Assembly (NCBI RefSeq): GCF_012927275.1
Contig: NZ_JABBGG010000002.1
Coordinates: 248,001-312,000, forward strand
Length of the DNA: 64,000 nt
Direction of reading: 5' to 3'
Source: Massilia polaris
GTDB taxonomy: Bacteria; Pseudomonadota; Gammaproteobacteria; Burkholderiales; Burkholderiaceae_D
The translations under genes were made by a program, and so were the position numbers. The notes under the pieces are model-generated. The model made no database searches and was not told the origin of the DNA. It worked only from the letters and a program-made list of their open reading frames with translations. Positions within the stretch are counted from its first letter, which is position 1. Each line of letters starts with the position of its first letter. Below are positions 1-10,702 of this stretch, in pieces.

Positions 1-772
1 CGTTGTCGCTTGCCGACTTCATCGCCACCATGCGCGCCGATTGCTCGGACGCCAGGTTTTCTGCGACCGCCTGGTAAACCAGCGCTTCCACGTAACGCAC
101 CAGCAGTTCATCGATCACGGTCTGCGCTTCCGGCTCGTAGATATAGTCCCAGGAGAGACTATCCTTGTCAGCCTGCAGCTGCGCGGACGACAGCGGGAGC
201 AGTTGCTCGACCATCGCCTCTTGCTTCATCGTGTTGACGAACTTGGTATAGCAAACGTACACCGCGTCGAGCTCACCTGCCTCGTAGCGGTCGAGCATGA
301 CTTTTACAGGCCCGATCAGCTTGTCGAGGTGCGCGGTGTCGCCGATCTGGATCGCGTGCGATACCACCTTGACACCCACCCGGTTCATGAACCCCAAACC
401 CTTGTTGCCAATCGCAACAACTTCAATCTTGTTGCCAGCCGTTTCCAGCTCGCGCATCTTTTGCGTCACCAGGCGCAGCACGTTGGTGTTCATGCCGCCG
501 CACAGACCCTTGTCGGTCGTGACGACGATGAAGCCAACTGCCTTCGCGCGCACGCCCCTGGCTTGCGCCATGAACGGGTGCGTGTACTCTGGATTAGCAG
601 TAGCAAGGTTGGAGGTGATGTTACGAATCTTGTCACTGTAGGGACGGGCTGCACGCATCCGGTCCTGCGCCTTGCGCATTTTGGATGCGGCGACCATTTC
701 CATCGCCTTGGTGATCTTCTTCGTATTCTCTACGCTCTTGATCTTGCCACGTATCTCTTTGCCTACTGCCAT
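1..772 (-). CDS. atpG: F1Fo ATP synthase gamma subunit (3' end off window)
   Basis: Encodes the central rotor shaft of the F1 sector, which couples proton flow through Fo to catalysis in the alpha3-beta3 head. The reading frame starts at an ATG at 772 behind an AAGGA ribosome-binding site and runs off the left edge, so about 257 residues are visible and the C-terminus is missing. The N-terminus has the family pattern of basic [20 protein letters not shown] helices, and [10 protein letters not shown] occurs where expected. It is the seventh gene of the atp operon visible here, 56 bases after atpA. atpD and atpC are expected beyond the edge. Identification is secure. Confidence 0.97.
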   Translation of the reverse strand, partial: MAVGKEIRGKIKSVENTKKITKAMEMVAASKMRKAQDRMRAARPYSDKIRNITSNLATANPEYTHPFMAQARGVRAKAVGFIVVTTDKGLCGGMNTNVLRLVTQKMRELETAGNKIEVVAIGNKGLGFMNRVGVKVVSHAIQIGDTAHLDKLIGPVKVMLDRYEAGELDAVYVCYTKFVNTMKQEAMVEQLLPLSSAQLQADKDSLSWDYIYEPEAQTVIDELLVRYVEALVYQAVAENLASEQSARMVAMKSASDN

Positions 773-828
773 GAGTCCTTACTCCTTATGCATTTGGCGC
801 CGCGGTCACTTGCGGCGCCGAACCGCCA

Positions 829-2370
829 TTAAAATGCGCCGGATTTCTTGAAGTCGGCAATTGCGGCAGCCATGGCAGCTTCGCCATCTTTGTCCAGTTG
901 CTTGGTCTCTTCAATTTTGCTCAGGAGCGCAGCTTGCTTGGTCTTCATGTAGCCATGCAGGCCTGCTTCGAATGGCAGCACTTTCTTGACGTCGACGTCG
1001 TCGAGGTAGCCCTTGTTCACTGCGAACAGCGACACGGCCATCAGCGAAATCGGCAGCGGCGAGTACTGAGCCTGCTTCAGCAGTTCCATCACGCGGGCGC
1101 CGCGGTCCAGCTGCTTGCGGGTCGACTCGTCCAGGTCGGAAGCGAACTGCGCGAACGCAGCCAGTTCACGGTACTGCGCCAGGTCGGTACGGATACCGCC
1201 GGACAGGTTTTTGATGACCTTGGTCTGGGCGGCGCCACCGACGCGCGATACCGAGATACCTGCGTTAATCGCAGGACGGATACCGGCGTTGAACAGCGAG
1301 GTTTCCAGGAAGATCTGGCCGTCGGTAATCGAAATCACGTTGGTAGGAACGAACGCCGAAACGTCGCCTGCCTGGGTTTCAATGATCGGCAGTGCGGTCA
1401 GCGAGCCGGTCTTGCCGGTGACTGCGCCGTTGGTGAACTTCGACACGTAGTCGGCGTTCACGCGTGCTGCGCGCTCGAGCAGGCGGCTGTGCAGGTAGAA
1501 CACGTCGCCTGGATAAGCTTCGCGGCCCGGCGGGCGGCGCAGCAGCAGCGAAATTTGACGATAAGCGACAGCTTGCTTCGACAGGTCATCGTAGACGATC
1601 AGTGCGTCTTCGCCGCGGTCGCGGAAGTATTCGCCCATCGCGCAGCCCGAGTAGGCCGAGATGTATTGCATCGCTGCCGATTCCGACGCCGACGCTGCGA
1701 CAACAATGGTGTACTCCATCGCGCCGTGCTGTTCCAGGGAACGCACGATGTTCTTGATGGTCGATGCTTTCTGGCCGATCGCAACGTACACGCAGGTCAT
1801 GTTCTGACCCTTCTGGTTGATGATCGCGTCAACTGCCACAGCCGACTTGCCGGTCTGGCGGTCGCCAATGATCAGCTCGCGCTGGCCACGGCCGATCGGT
1901 ACCATCGCGTCGATCGACTTGAGGCCGGTCTGCATTGGCTGCGACACGGATTCACGGGCGATCACGCCCGGAGCGATCTTTTCGATCGGTGCGGTCAGGG
2001 TGGTGTTGATCGGACCCTTGCCGTCGATCGGCTGGCCCAGTGCATTGACCACGCGGCCACGCAGTTCAGGACCGATAGGTACTTCCAGGATGCGGCCGGT
2101 GGTCTTGACGACGTCGCCTTCCGAGATGTGCTCGTAAGCACCCAGGATGACGGAGCCGACCGAGTCGCGCTCGAGGTTCATCGCCAGGCCGAAGGTGTTG
2201 CCTGGGAATTCCAGCATCTCGCCCTGCATCACGTCCGACAGACCATGGATGCGGCAGATACCGTCAGCGACGGAGATAACCGTGCCTTGGTTGCGAACTT
2301 CAGCGGAACCTTCGAGGCCCTGGATGCGGCTCTTGATCAGTTCGCTGATTTCAGATGAATTAAGTTGCAT
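829..2370 (-). CDS. atpA: F1Fo ATP synthase alpha subunit
   Basis: Non-catalytic nucleotide-binding subunit of the F1 head. The 513-residue length is the normal size. It has an N-terminal beta-barrel, the Walker A motif GDRQTGKSA near residue 170, and the alpha-subunit signature around [17 protein letters not shown]. The start ATG at 2370 follows GGAG, and the product begins [12 protein letters not shown] as in other betaproteobacterial AtpA. It lies between atpH and atpG in the standard order. Nothing unusual is seen. Confidence 0.98.
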   Translation of the reverse strand: MQLNSSEISELIKSRIQGLEGSAEVRNQGTVISVADGICRIHGLSDVMQGEMLEFPGNTFGLAMNLERDSVGSVILGAYEHISEGDVVKTTGRILEVPIGPELRGRVVNALGQPIDGKGPINTTLTAPIEKIAPGVIARESVSQPMQTGLKSIDAMVPIGRGQRELIIGDRQTGKSAVAVDAIINQKGQNMTCVYVAIGQKASTIKNIVRSLEQHGAMEYTIVVAASASESAAMQYISAYSGCAMGEYFRDRGEDALIVYDDLSKQAVAYRQISLLLRRPPGREAYPGDVFYLHSRLLERAARVNADYVSKFTNGAVTGKTGSLTALPIIETQAGDVSAFVPTNVISITDGQIFLETSLFNAGIRPAINAGISVSRVGGAAQTKVIKNLSGGIRTDLAQYRELAAFAQFASDLDESTRKQLDRGARVMELLKQAQYSPLPISLMAVSLFAVNKGYLDDVDVKKVLPFEAGLHGYMKTKQAALLSKIEETKQLDKDGEAAMAAAIADFKKSGAF

Positions 2371-2439
2371 AATGCTAACTCCTAATAGTTTCTTGATGCG
2401 TAGGGCAAGGGCGTTGCCGTGGGCGAGTGCGAATGTCGG

Positions 2440-2973
2440 TCAGGCAGCCAGCGCAACGTGCATCTGTTGCAGCTTGGCGCGCACCGAGGTGTCGAGCACT
2501 TCATCGCCTACGACCACGCGCACGCCACCGATCAGTGCTGGATCCACGTTGACCGTTGGGTTGAGCTTGCGGCCGAATTTCTTTTCCAACAGAGCGACCA
2601 GCTGGGTTACCTGGGCATCCGAGATCTCGAATGCGCTGGTGATCTCAGCGTCAGCGGCGCCGGCGTCGGCATTTTTCAGTACCTGGAACTGCTCGCCGAT
2701 TTCCGGCAGCAGCGAGACGCGGCCGTTTTCAACCAGCATCTGGATGAAATTGGTCGCTTCAGGCGTCACTGGCGACTTGACCAGCGAGGCCAGGGTAGCG
2801 GCCATGACGGTGTCGGTGACGTTCGGGTTAGCCGCAAACGCCTGCACATCAGGGTTGGCGCCAACTTGCGCCAGTTCGGACACAAGTTCGGACCAGGCCG
2901 CCATGTTGCCTTGTTTGGCAACACGGAACAGCGCTTCGGCGTAGGGACGGGCGACGGTTGCGAGTTCAGCCAT
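2440..2973 (-). CDS. atpH: F1Fo ATP synthase delta subunit
   Basis: A 177-residue OSCP/delta subunit that joins the top of F1 to the peripheral stalk. The N-terminal helical domain ([19 protein letters not shown]) and the C-terminal segment with [20 protein letters not shown] are typical. Its ATG lies two bases after the atpF stop codon, so the two are probably translationally coupled. Length and position in the operon match the family. Confidence 0.97.
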   Translation of the reverse strand: MAELATVARPYAEALFRVAKQGNMAAWSELVSELAQVGANPDVQAFAANPNVTDTVMAATLASLVKSPVTPEATNFIQMLVENGRVSLLPEIGEQFQVLKNADAGAADAEITSAFEISDAQVTQLVALLEKKFGRKLNPTVNVDPALIGGVRVVVGDEVLDTSVRAKLQQMHVALAA

Positions 2974-2975
2974 GA

Positions 2976-3446
2976 TTACAGCTCGACAGACAGTTGCGAC
3001 AGCAGGTCGGCGTGGGCCGCTGCGTTCACTTCGCGCTTGAGGATCTGTTCGGCGCCACGGACCGCGAGGGTCGCGACCTGGCCGCGCAGTTCTTCGCGTG
3101 CACGTACTACCTGCTGCTCTGCTTCGGCTTTGGCGCTGGCCACGATGCGGGCAGCTTCTTCCGATGCGGTTTTCTTGGCTTCGTCGATGATCGCAGCGGC
3201 GCGCTTTTCAGCGTCGCCAATGCGCTTCTGGCCTTCGTCGCGTGCGGTCGCCAGTTCGGCTTGTGCGCGCTTCTCGGCTGCAGCCATTTCTGCCTTGCCA
3301 CGGTCTGCTGCGGCCAGGCCACTCGCGATCTTCTCTGCACGCTCGTCGAGCGCTTTCATCAGTGGAGGCCACACGAATTTCATCGTGAAGCCCGCCAGGA
3401 TGAAGAAGACCACGAACTGGGCAAACAAGGTTGCGTTTAAGTTCAC
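2976..3446 (-). CDS. atpF: F1Fo ATP synthase b subunit
   Basis: Membrane-anchored peripheral stalk subunit of 156 residues. It has a single N-terminal transmembrane helix (about residues 5-25, [20 protein letters not shown]) followed by a long charged, alanine-rich helix expected to form the b-b' dimer. The start codon is GTG at 3446, chosen because AAGGA lies at the right distance and because the next residues, NLNATL, are the usual b-subunit beginning. Confidence 0.97.
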   Translation of the reverse strand: MNLNATLFAQFVVFFILAGFTMKFVWPPLMKALDERAEKIASGLAAADRGKAEMAAAEKRAQAELATARDEGQKRIGDAEKRAAAIIDEAKKTASEEAARIVASAKAEAEQQVVRAREELRGQVATLAVRGAEQILKREVNAAAHADLLSQLSVEL

Positions 3447-3519
3447 GGTATTTTCCTTCTCACAAAAACGGATGCCGAACCGCGATGGTTCGGCTATTCA
3501 GGCAAAACGGTGCGCGGAC

Positions 3520-3798
<279 letters not shown>

Positions 3799-3867
3799 TT
3801 AAAAATTTTGATTAAAAAACTACAACTTCGTTACAACCACTATCTTTCGATTCTTTTGCAGCGTCGA

Positions 3868-4707
3868 TCAGTGGCCTTCATGAGCCTGACCGATGTAGAC
3901 CAGCGTCAGCATCATGAAAATGAATGCCTGCAGGAACACGATCAGGATGTGGAAGATCGCCCAAATCGAACCTGCCACCACATGGCCGAGGAAGCCGAAC
4001 GTGGTCGCCATGGAACCGAGCAGTGCAATCAACAGGAACAGCAGTTCGCCGGCGTACATGTTGCCGAAGAGTCGCATACCGAGCGACACCATTTTTGCTG
4101 CATATTCGATGATGTTCAGGAGCAGGTTGAACGGCGCCATCCAGATGCCGAACGGCGCGGTCAGCAGTTCCTTGACCCAGCCGCCGAAGCCTTTGATCTT
4201 GATGCCGTAGTAGATCATCAGGACGAACACGCCCAGCGAGATACCGAGGGTACCGTTCAGGTCGGCGGTAGGCACGACGCGGTGGTAGGCGATGACGCTA
4301 TCCCAACCCATCAGTGCGAAGAAGGACGAGAACATGTCGACTGGCAGGAAGTCCAGCGAGTTCATCAGGGCGACCCAGACGAACACGGTCAGTGCCAGCG
4401 GCGCGATGAAGCTGCGGTCGCCGTGCACGATGGCTTTCGACTGGTTTTCAACCATTTCGACCAGCAGTTCGACGGCAGCCTGGAAGCGGCCCGGCACGCC
4501 GGAAGTGGCGCGGCGCGCGGCCGACCACATGATCAGCGAACCGACCACGCCGGCGAAGATCGACCAGAAAATGGTATCGATGTTGAAGACGGTGAAGTCG
4601 ACGACGAAGGTCTGATGCTTGTTCGAAAGGTGGCCAAGGTGGTGGCTGATGTATTCTGATGCAGTCGGTGCATGTGCTGCCGCCGCGCCTTCAACTGGTG
4701 TGCTCAT
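3868..4707 (-). CDS. atpB: F1Fo ATP synthase a subunit
   Basis: Fo stator subunit forming the proton half-channels against the c ring. It is 279 residues with five to six hydrophobic helices. The essential arginine is visible in [17 protein letters not shown] near residue 200. The ATG at 4707 sits one base past the atpI stop codon, so the junction is tight. Confidence 0.97.
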   Translation of the reverse strand: MSTPVEGAAAAHAPTASEYISHHLGHLSNKHQTFVVDFTVFNIDTIFWSIFAGVVGSLIMWSAARRATSGVPGRFQAAVELLVEMVENQSKAIVHGDRSFIAPLALTVFVWVALMNSLDFLPVDMFSSFFALMGWDSVIAYHRVVPTADLNGTLGISLGVFVLMIYYGIKIKGFGGWVKELLTAPFGIWMAPFNLLLNIIEYAAKMVSLGMRLFGNMYAGELLFLLIALLGSMATTFGFLGHVVAGSIWAIFHILIVFLQAFIFMMLTLVYIGQAHEGH

Positions 4708-4708
4708 G

Positions 4709-5047
4709 TCAGTGCCTAAATAATAAGATTATGTAACTTTTCAGCGCCACGATGAACCCGGCCAACATGGCCAGCCAGTTCAGATCGCGGTAGAGCAACG
4801 CGGTCGCCGCAAGGAGCGCCAGCGTTAATGCAATCTTTATAAATTCCCAGATAAAAAACGAGAACGGGTTGACCCCGCCTGGCGTTTTCGAATTGACGTA
4901 CAGGCGAAACGCCATCAATCCATTGGGCACGACACAACATAATCCGCCCAGCACAGCCGAAAACATCGCAGGCATTCCCCCGAGCAGTGCGGCGAAAGCG
5001 CCAGCGACTACCGTTACCATCAATTGCAGGGAGACTAAGCGCAACAT
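4709..5047 (-). CDS. atpI: ATP synthase protein I (assembly factor)
   Basis: Small membrane protein of 112 residues and four predicted helices that assists c-ring assembly. The chosen start is the ATG at 5047 ([16 protein letters not shown]), because homologues begin there and a purine-rich GAAGAAG stretch precedes it. A longer in-frame start at 5146 would add 33 polar residues with no match to the family. It is the first gene of the atp operon, so the operon promoter must lie in 5048-5240. Confidence 0.9.
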   Translation of the reverse strand: MLRLVSLQLMVTVVAGAFAALLGGMPAMFSAVLGGLCCVVPNGLMAFRLYVNSKTPGGVNPFSFFIWEFIKIALTLALLAATALLYRDLNWLAMLAGFIVALKSYIILLFRH

Positions 5048-5240
5048 TTTTTCTTCTTCGCGCCAGCCGTTTGTGAAATGCCGTGTTTCGGGTCTAGGAT
5101 TACGTGAATCAGCGGGATTATAGCGGTTGATGATGAACTGAGTCAAATACAGCGGGTCATCAATATGGGGACAATTGTTGAAAAACCACGGTAAATCACG
5201 GGCTTAGACGCGCATTCACACCTGAAACGTCACCCGTGCG

Positions 5241-5273
5241 CAGCCCCGCTCCCGCGCGGGCGGGAGCGGGCTG
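5241..5273. terminator. GC-rich hairpin after parB
   Basis: Arms of 14 pairs with one bulged base (5241-5255 and 5260-5273) enclose a four-base loop, immediately 3' of the parB stop codon. No T-run follows on the minus strand, so it could be a Rho-assisted terminator or an mRNA 3' stabiliser between parB and the atp operon. Confidence 0.5.
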
Positions 5274-5276
5274 GAA

Positions 5277-6173
5277 TCAGGCGCGCAGGCGCGCCAGCAC
5301 GCCGTCGAGGATATCCAGATCGGCAAAGTCGATGATCATCTGGCCTTTGCCCTTGGCGCCCATCTTGAAGACGACCGGGGTGGCCAGCTTGTCCGACAGC
5401 TCTTCTTCGAGGCGGACGATGTCGCCCGACTTTTCCTTCTGGCGCGCTTCCGCCGGCGGCGCCGACTGTTCTTCCATCGTGCGGGTGACCAGCTTCTCGG
5501 TCTCGCGTACCGACAGGCGCTTGGCGATTACCTGGTTGGCCAGGTTGATCTGGCTGGCCGCGTCGACCGCCAGCAGCGCGCGCGCATGGCCCATGTCGAT
5601 ATCGCCCGCCATCAGCATGGTCTGCACCGGGCCGGCCAGGTTCATCAGGCGCAGCAGGTTCGACACCGCGCTGCGCGAGCGGCCGACCGCGTTGGCCGCC
5701 TGCTCATGCGTGAAGGCGAAATCGGAGATCAGGCGATGAATGCCCTGGGCTTCTTCCAGCGGGTTCAGGTCTTCGCGCTGGATGTTCTCGATCAGCGCCA
5801 TCGCGGCCGCGGCCTGGTCGTCGACGTCGCGCACCAGCACCGGCACTTCTTCCAGCCCTGCCAGCTGCGCCGCGCGGAAACGGCGCTCGCCGGCGATGAT
5901 CTCGTACTTCACCGCGCCGGTGACGCTGTCCTGCCCTACCGGACGCACCAGCACCGGCTGCATGATGCCCTGGGTCTTGATCGACGCGGCCAGTTCGGCC
6001 AGCGCGCCTTCGTCCATGCGGGTGCGCGGCTGATATTTACCGGCCTGCATCTGGCTCAGCGCCAGCACGGATGGCTGGCCCTGTTCGGCGGAGGCGCCGT
6101 TGCCATTGCCGTCAGCGCCGCCAAGCAGTGCGTCGAGGCCGCGGCCGAGGCCTTTGAGTTTTTTGGTAGCCAT
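5277..6173 (-). CDS. parB: Chromosome partitioning protein ParB
   Basis: CTP-dependent DNA clamp that loads at parS and spreads to form the segregation complex. It is 298 residues. The N-terminus MATKKLKGLGRGLDALLGG carries the ParA-interacting segment. The ParB/Srx CTPase domain contains GERRFRAAQLAG (C-motif region) and ENIQREDLNPLEEA. The helix-turn-helix follows (HEQAANAVGRSRSAVSNLLRL), and a C-terminal dimer domain ends the protein. The gene starts 19 bases after parA. Its likely targets, two parS sites, lie at 9750-9804. Confidence 0.97.
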   Translation of the reverse strand: MATKKLKGLGRGLDALLGGADGNGNGASAEQGQPSVLALSQMQAGKYQPRTRMDEGALAELAASIKTQGIMQPVLVRPVGQDSVTGAVKYEIIAGERRFRAAQLAGLEEVPVLVRDVDDQAAAAMALIENIQREDLNPLEEAQGIHRLISDFAFTHEQAANAVGRSRSAVSNLLRLMNLAGPVQTMLMAGDIDMGHARALLAVDAASQINLANQVIAKRLSVRETEKLVTRTMEEQSAPPAEARQKEKSGDIVRLEEELSDKLATPVVFKMGAKGKGQMIIDFADLDILDGVLARLRA

Positions 6174-6192
6174 GCGTTGTTACTCTCTCTGA

Positions 6193-6963
6193 TTACATTG
6201 TCTTGATACGTTTGACCATCTCGGCGCCGAAAGCGATGTACGCCTGCGCGCCTTTCGAGGCGGGGTCAAACACTACGCCAGGGATGCCGTACGACGGCGC
6301 CTCGGCGAGCCGCACATTGCGCGGGATGATGGTCTTGAATACCTTGTCGCCGAAGTGTTCCTCGAGCTGCGCCGAGACCTGCTGCGACAGCGTCATGCGC
6401 GGATCGAACATCACGCGCAGCAGGCCGATGATCTTCAGGTCGGTGTTCAAGTTGGCGTGCACCTTCTTGATCGTGTTGACCAGGTCGGACAGGCCTTCCA
6501 GTGCGTAGTACTCGCACTGCATCGGGATGATCACGCCGTGCGCGGCGCACAGGCCGTTCAGGGTCAGCATCGACAGGGCGGGCGGGCAGTCGATCAGCAC
6601 GAAGTCGTATTCGCTGTCGACGGCCGCCAGCGCATCCTTCAGGCGGCGCTCGCGCTGCTCCAGCTGGACCATTTCGACCTCGGCGCCGGCCAGCTCGCGG
6701 TTGGACGGCAGCACATCGAAACGGCCCGCCTCCGAACGCATGCGCGCGGTGTTGACGTCGGCCTCGCCGAGCAGCACTTCGTAGATCGATGATTTGAGGC
6801 CGGCCTTGTTGATGCCGGCGCCCATTGTCGCGTTGCCTTGAGGGTCAAGGTCGACCAGCAGCACGCGCTGGTCAAGCTTGGCCAGTCCCGCAGCCAGGTT
6901 CACGCTGGTCGTGGTCTTGCCTACCCCGCCCTTTTGGTTTGCAACGCAGAATATCTTTGCCAT
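6193..6963 (-). CDS. parA: Chromosome partitioning ATPase ParA (Soj)
   Basis: Deviant Walker-type ATPase of 256 residues that moves ParB-parS complexes over the nucleoid. It has the KGGVGKTTT motif at residues 11-19, the Walker A' LLVDLDPQGNAT, and Walker B VLIDCPPAL. There is no N-terminal DNA-binding extension, so it belongs to the short chromosomal (Soj) class. It lies between rsmG and parB. Its upstream gap contains AT-rich repeats that could be an autoregulatory operator. Confidence 0.97.
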   Translation of the reverse strand: MAKIFCVANQKGGVGKTTTSVNLAAGLAKLDQRVLLVDLDPQGNATMGAGINKAGLKSSIYEVLLGEADVNTARMRSEAGRFDVLPSNRELAGAEVEMVQLEQRERRLKDALAAVDSEYDFVLIDCPPALSMLTLNGLCAAHGVIIPMQCEYYALEGLSDLVNTIKKVHANLNTDLKIIGLLRVMFDPRMTLSQQVSAQLEEHFGDKVFKTIIPRNVRLAEAPSYGIPGVVFDPASKGAQAYIAFGAEMVKRIKTM

Positions 6964-6995
6964 GTATGTTCTTATCGTAGACGCAACAATAACGA

Positions 6996-7073
6996 TTTAT
7001 ACCGTTTATACTATCTAAACCGTTGATACGATTTATTCAGTATATCGGGTATAAACTATTTATACCGTTTATA
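6996..7073. repeat. AT-rich direct and inverted repeats upstream of parA
   Basis: The 15-base sequence TTTATACCGTTTATA occurs twice without change, at 6996-7010 and 7059-7073. An inverted repeat GGTATAAA-cta-TTTATACC lies at 7048-7066, and a degenerate copy (TAAACCGTTGATAC) lies between. The block fills the rsmG-parA gap and ends about 33 bases from the parA start. A regulatory role is inferred from position and symmetry only. Confidence 0.55.
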
Positions 7074-7077
7074 TGGT

Positions 7078-7725
7078 TTACTCGGATCGCTTGATGAAAA
7101 CGAGGTGCCGCTCCGCGTCCAGCCCCGGTACCTTCAAGGCCTGCAGCCCTGTCGTTTTCCACTCTGCCGGCAGCCTTTCCTGCTCCTCCGGCGGCGCCAC
7201 GCCTTTCAGCGCGATGAATTGCCCGCCCTGCGCCAGCAAATGCCCCGACCAGTTGACGAAATCGGACAGGTCGGCAAAGGCCCGCGATGTGATGACGTCA
7301 AAAAGCTGTTTCACCTGCAGTTCCTGCACCTTGGCCGTGTAGACCGTCACGTTGGCAAGTCCGAGCTCCGCCTTTACCTGGGTCAGGAACGCTGTTTTCT
7401 TATGCACCGTGTCGATCAGCGATACTTTCATGCCTGGACGAGCGATCGCCAGCACGATGCCCGGCAATCCGCCCCCTGCCCCGACGTCCAGCACGTTCTG
7501 CGCTTCGCTGAACGCAGGAACGGCGGTCAGCGAGTCGAGCAGGTGTAAGGTCACCATCTGCATCGGGTCGCGCAGCGACGTCAGGTTGTATACCGAATTC
7601 CATTTGAACAGCAGCGCAAGATAGTCGAGCAACTGTTCGTGCTGTGTCTCGTTCAGGTCAAGCTTGAGTTCCTTGATGCCATCGGCCAATACTTGCGCCA
7701 CTGCGGCGCGGTCGAAGAATTTCAT
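7078..7725 (-). CDS. rsmG: 16S rRNA (guanine527-N7)-methyltransferase
   Basis: SAM-dependent methyltransferase (GidB) that modifies G527 of 16S rRNA. It is about 215 residues. The SAM-binding loop reads VLDVGAGGGLPGIVLAIARP near residue 75. The ATG at 7725 overlaps the mnmG stop as TGATG, which favours it over the TTG one codon upstream. It is the second gene of the mnmG-rsmG-parAB cluster. Confidence 0.96.
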   Translation of the reverse strand: MKFFDRAAVAQVLADGIKELKLDLNETQHEQLLDYLALLFKWNSVYNLTSLRDPMQMVTLHLLDSLTAVPAFSEAQNVLDVGAGGGLPGIVLAIARPGMKVSLIDTVHKKTAFLTQVKAELGLANVTVYTAKVQELQVKQLFDVITSRAFADLSDFVNWSGHLLAQGGQFIALKGVAPPEEQERLPAEWKTTGLQALKVPGLDAERHLVFIKRSE

Positions 7726-9653
7726 CAAGCGAGCTCCTCGTTCAGCGAGGCAAAGCCTTTTGCTCCGCGCTTCTTCAAATGTACCAGCAAAAGTGAGATA
7801 GCGGCAGGTGTCACTCCGGAAATTCTTGATGCCTGGCCAAGAGTTTCGGGACGCTGCTTGTCCAGCTTCTGGCGCACTTCGATCGACAGCGCGGTCACGT
7901 CGAGATAATTGAAAGTCTCCGGCAGCTTCAGGTTTTCGTAGTGCTCGTGGCGTTCGACTTCCTTGGCCTGGCGGTCGATATAGCCGGCGTACTTCAACTG
8001 GATCTCGATCTGCTCCTTCACGGCCGGGTCCTCGACGCCCGGTCCGGCCAATGCCTGCCCTTCCGCGCCGACCATCCCCATCAGGGTGTCGTACTGCACG
8101 CCCGGACGGCGCAGCAGGTCCGCCAGCGAGTATTCGCGCTCGATGGCCTGGCCGATGACGCGCTCGGATTCCGCAGCCGCGAGGATGCGCGGGTTGACCC
8201 AGGTCGAGCGCAGGCGCTCGAGTTCACGTGCGACGGACTCGCGCTTGGTCTCGAATGCTTGCCACTGTGCATCGCCCACGCAGCCCAGCTTGCGGCCGAT
8301 TTCGGTCAGGCGCATGTCGGCATTGTCCTCACGCAGGCTCAGGCGGTACTCGGCACGGCTGGTGAACATGCGGTACGGCTCGGCGACGCCCTGGGTGGTC
8401 AGGTCGTCGACCAGCACGCCGAGGTAGGCGTCGGCACGGCCCGGCACCCATGCGTCGCGGCCCTTGCTCTGCAGCGCGGCGTTGATACCTGCCAGCATGC
8501 CCTGCGCGGCCGCTTCTTCGTAGCCGGTGGTGCCGTTGATCTGGCCGGCGAAGTACAGGCCTTTGATGGCCTTGGTTTCGAGCGACGCTTTCAGCCCGCG
8601 CGGGTCGAAATAATCGTATTCGATGGCGTAGCCCGGGCGCAGGATGAAGGCGTTTTCCATGCCCTTCATCGAGCGTACCAGCTCCAGCTGCACATCGAAT
8701 GGCAGGCTGGTCGAGATCCCGTTCGGGTAGAACTCGTTGGTCGTCAGGCCTTCCGGCTCGAGGAAAATCTGGTGCGATTCCTTCGCCGAGAAGCGATGGA
8801 TCTTGTCTTCGATCGACGGGCAGTAGCGCGGGCCGACGCCTTCGATGACGCCGGTGTACATCGGGCTGCGGTCGAGACCGGCGCGGATGATGTCATGGGT
8901 GCGCGCATTGGTGTGCGTAACCCAGCACGGGACCTGGCGCGGGTGCATCGCGGTGTTGCCCATGACCGAGAACACCGGCACCGGATCGAGGTCGCCCGGC
9001 TGCTCGGACATCGCGGAAAAATCGATACTGCGGCCATCGATGCGCGGCGGCGTACCGGTCTTCAGGCGGCCCTGAGGCAGCTTCAGCTCCTTCAATCGGG
9101 CCGACAGCGACATCGCTGGCGGATCTCCTGCCCTGCCCGCTGAATAGCTTTGCAGGCCCACGTGGATCTTCCCATCGAGGAAAGTACCCGCGGTCAGCAC
9201 GACTGCAGCCGCACGGAACTTGAGGCCGATCTGCGTGACGGCGCCGACGACACGGTCGCCCTCCACCATCAGGTCGTCCACCGCCTGCTGGAACAGCCAC
9301 AGGTTCGGCTGGTTTTCCAGGCGTGAACGGATCGCCTGCTTGTACAGGATGCGGTCAGCCTGGGCGCGGGTCGCGCGCACAGCGGGACCTTTCGACGAGT
9401 TCAGGATGCGGAACTGGATGCCGGCTTCGTCGGTGGCAATTGCCATCGCACCACCCATCGCATCGACTTCCTTGACCAGGTGGCCCTTGCCGATTCCGCC
9501 GATTGACGGGTTGCAAGACATAGCACCGAGCGTCTCGATGTTGTGGGTGAGCAGCAAGGTCTTCTGGCCCATACGGGCAGAAGCGAGTGCGGCTTCGGTA
9601 CCGGCATGGCCGCCGCCGACGACGATGACGTCGAATTCAGTTGGAAATAGCAT
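7725..9653 (-). CDS. mnmG: tRNA uridine-5-carboxymethylaminomethyl modification enzyme MnmG
   Basis: FAD-dependent subunit that works with MnmE to modify the wobble uridine of several tRNAs. It is 642 residues, close to the family norm. The N-terminal dinucleotide-binding motif is [21 protein letters not shown]. The GidA signature is represented by [15 protein letters not shown], and the catalytic-cysteine region by [10 protein letters not shown]. The start ATG at 9653 lies 97 bases from the nearest parS site, so ParB loading could affect its promoter. Confidence 0.97.
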   Translation of the reverse strand: MLFPTEFDVIVVGGGHAGTEAALASARMGQKTLLLTHNIETLGAMSCNPSIGGIGKGHLVKEVDAMGGAMAIATDEAGIQFRILNSSKGPAVRATRAQADRILYKQAIRSRLENQPNLWLFQQAVDDLMVEGDRVVGAVTQIGLKFRAAAVVLTAGTFLDGKIHVGLQSYSAGRAGDPPAMSLSARLKELKLPQGRLKTGTPPRIDGRSIDFSAMSEQPGDLDPVPVFSVMGNTAMHPRQVPCWVTHTNARTHDIIRAGLDRSPMYTGVIEGVGPRYCPSIEDKIHRFSAKESHQIFLEPEGLTTNEFYPNGISTSLPFDVQLELVRSMKGMENAFILRPGYAIEYDYFDPRGLKASLETKAIKGLYFAGQINGTTGYEEAAAQGMLAGINAALQSKGRDAWVPGRADAYLGVLVDDLTTQGVAEPYRMFTSRAEYRLSLREDNADMRLTEIGRKLGCVGDAQWQAFETKRESVARELERLRSTWVNPRILAAAESERVIGQAIEREYSLADLLRRPGVQYDTLMGMVGAEGQALAGPGVEDPAVKEQIEIQLKYAGYIDRQAKEVERHEHYENLKLPETFNYLDVTALSIEVRQKLDKQRPETLGQASRISGVTPAAISLLLVHLKKRGAKGFASLNEELA

Positions 9654-9749
9654 GATGGAAAGCGCAATGCGAGGAGTGAGGCCAAATTATAGAGTCTTTT
9701 CGTATGGAAGACTCGGAATGGGCCGAATTACGACGGAAGAGTTGGAAAT

Positions 9750-9765
9750 TGTTTCACGTGGAACA
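9750..9765. other. parS centromere site 1
   Basis: TGTTTCACGTGGAACA is the exact reverse complement of the classical 16-base parS sequence bound by chromosomal ParB proteins. It lies in the mnmG upstream region, in the same cluster as parAB. Confidence 0.93.
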
Positions 9766-9788
9766 GTCGAGTGATCGCATCGGCGGTA

Positions 9789-9804
9789 TGTTCCACGTGA
9801 AACA
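9789..9804. other. parS centromere site 2
   Basis: TGTTCCACGTGAAACA is an exact classical parS. It is in mirror orientation to the site at 9750-9765, with 23 bases between them. It ends 10 bases before the stop codon of the TauE/SafE gene. Confidence 0.93.
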
Positions 9805-9814
9805 ATGAGCTACG

Positions 9815-10579
9815 TCACCACTTCACGAAGGCATCGTAAGCGGTTTTGAGGATGAGAACTGACACGACAACCAGGAACAGTCTCCGGACGAACGCACTGC
9901 CGTGCTTAATCGCGAGCTTGGTTCCGACCAGCGATCCTGCAACCTGGCAAGCCGCCATCATCAGGCCGAGCTGCCACAGCAGGTGGCCGCTGTAGCCGAA
10001 CCACATCAATGCCGACAAGTTACATGCGACGTTGACTACCTTGGCAGCAGCGGACGCACTCAGGAAGTCGAAGCCGAAGAAGCGGACAAACAGGAACATC
10101 AGGAAGCTACCGGTGCCGGGGCCAAAGAATCCGTCATAGAAACCGATCCCCGCCCCCATCGCCACCGCGAACATCCGTTCGGCATTGCCGCTGTGGACGG
10201 GTGCGTGAACGCTGCCGAAGTCCTTCTTCCTGAACGTGTAGACGGCTACCGCCACAAGAAGGATTGGCAGCAGGGCGCGGACAAAGTCGGCTGGAACCTT
10301 GGTGACGGTATAGGCGCCTGCGAACGACAATGCGAAGGCTGCCATGGCTGCAGGTGCCGCCGCGCTCCATGCGACCCGGACACGCCTCGCGTAATTGACC
10401 GCGGCGGCGCCGGTGCCAAAAATGCCGGCCAATTTACTGGTGCCAAGCAAGGTCGCGGGAACCTCTTTCGGAAAGAGGGAAAACATGACGGGCAGCTGGA
10501 TCAACCCGCCCCCGCCCACCACCGCATCCACCAGGCCGGCAAGGAAGGCCGCGCTTCCCAGCATCACCACATCGATCAT
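9815..10579 (-). CDS. TauE/SafE (TSUP) family membrane transporter
   Basis: A 254-residue integral membrane protein with about eight hydrophobic helices. It has the two TSUP half-motifs: GLVDAVVGGGGLIQLPVM near the N-terminus and GFYDGFFGPGTGSFLMF in the second half. Family members export or import sulfite, sulfoacetate or other small sulfur and organic anions. The substrate cannot be told from sequence. It is transcribed towards the parS sites, as a single gene. Confidence 0.85.
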   Translation of the reverse strand: MIDVVMLGSAAFLAGLVDAVVGGGGLIQLPVMFSLFPKEVPATLLGTSKLAGIFGTGAAAVNYARRVRVAWSAAAPAAMAAFALSFAGAYTVTKVPADFVRALLPILLVAVAVYTFRKKDFGSVHAPVHSGNAERMFAVAMGAGIGFYDGFFGPGTGSFLMFLFVRFFGFDFLSASAAAKVVNVACNLSALMWFGYSGHLLWQLGLMMAACQVAGSLVGTKLAIKHGSAFVRRLFLVVVSVLILKTAYDAFVKW

Positions 10580-10702
10580 TACCGCTCCAGCACGTCAAAA
10601 GCAATATTGTACGGAAGAACGTTTCGCACTGCCGGCAGCAGGATTTCCTCTTACGGTAGCATCGTGTAAGCTGAACATTCAACGCACCGGAGCCAGAAAT
10701 TC

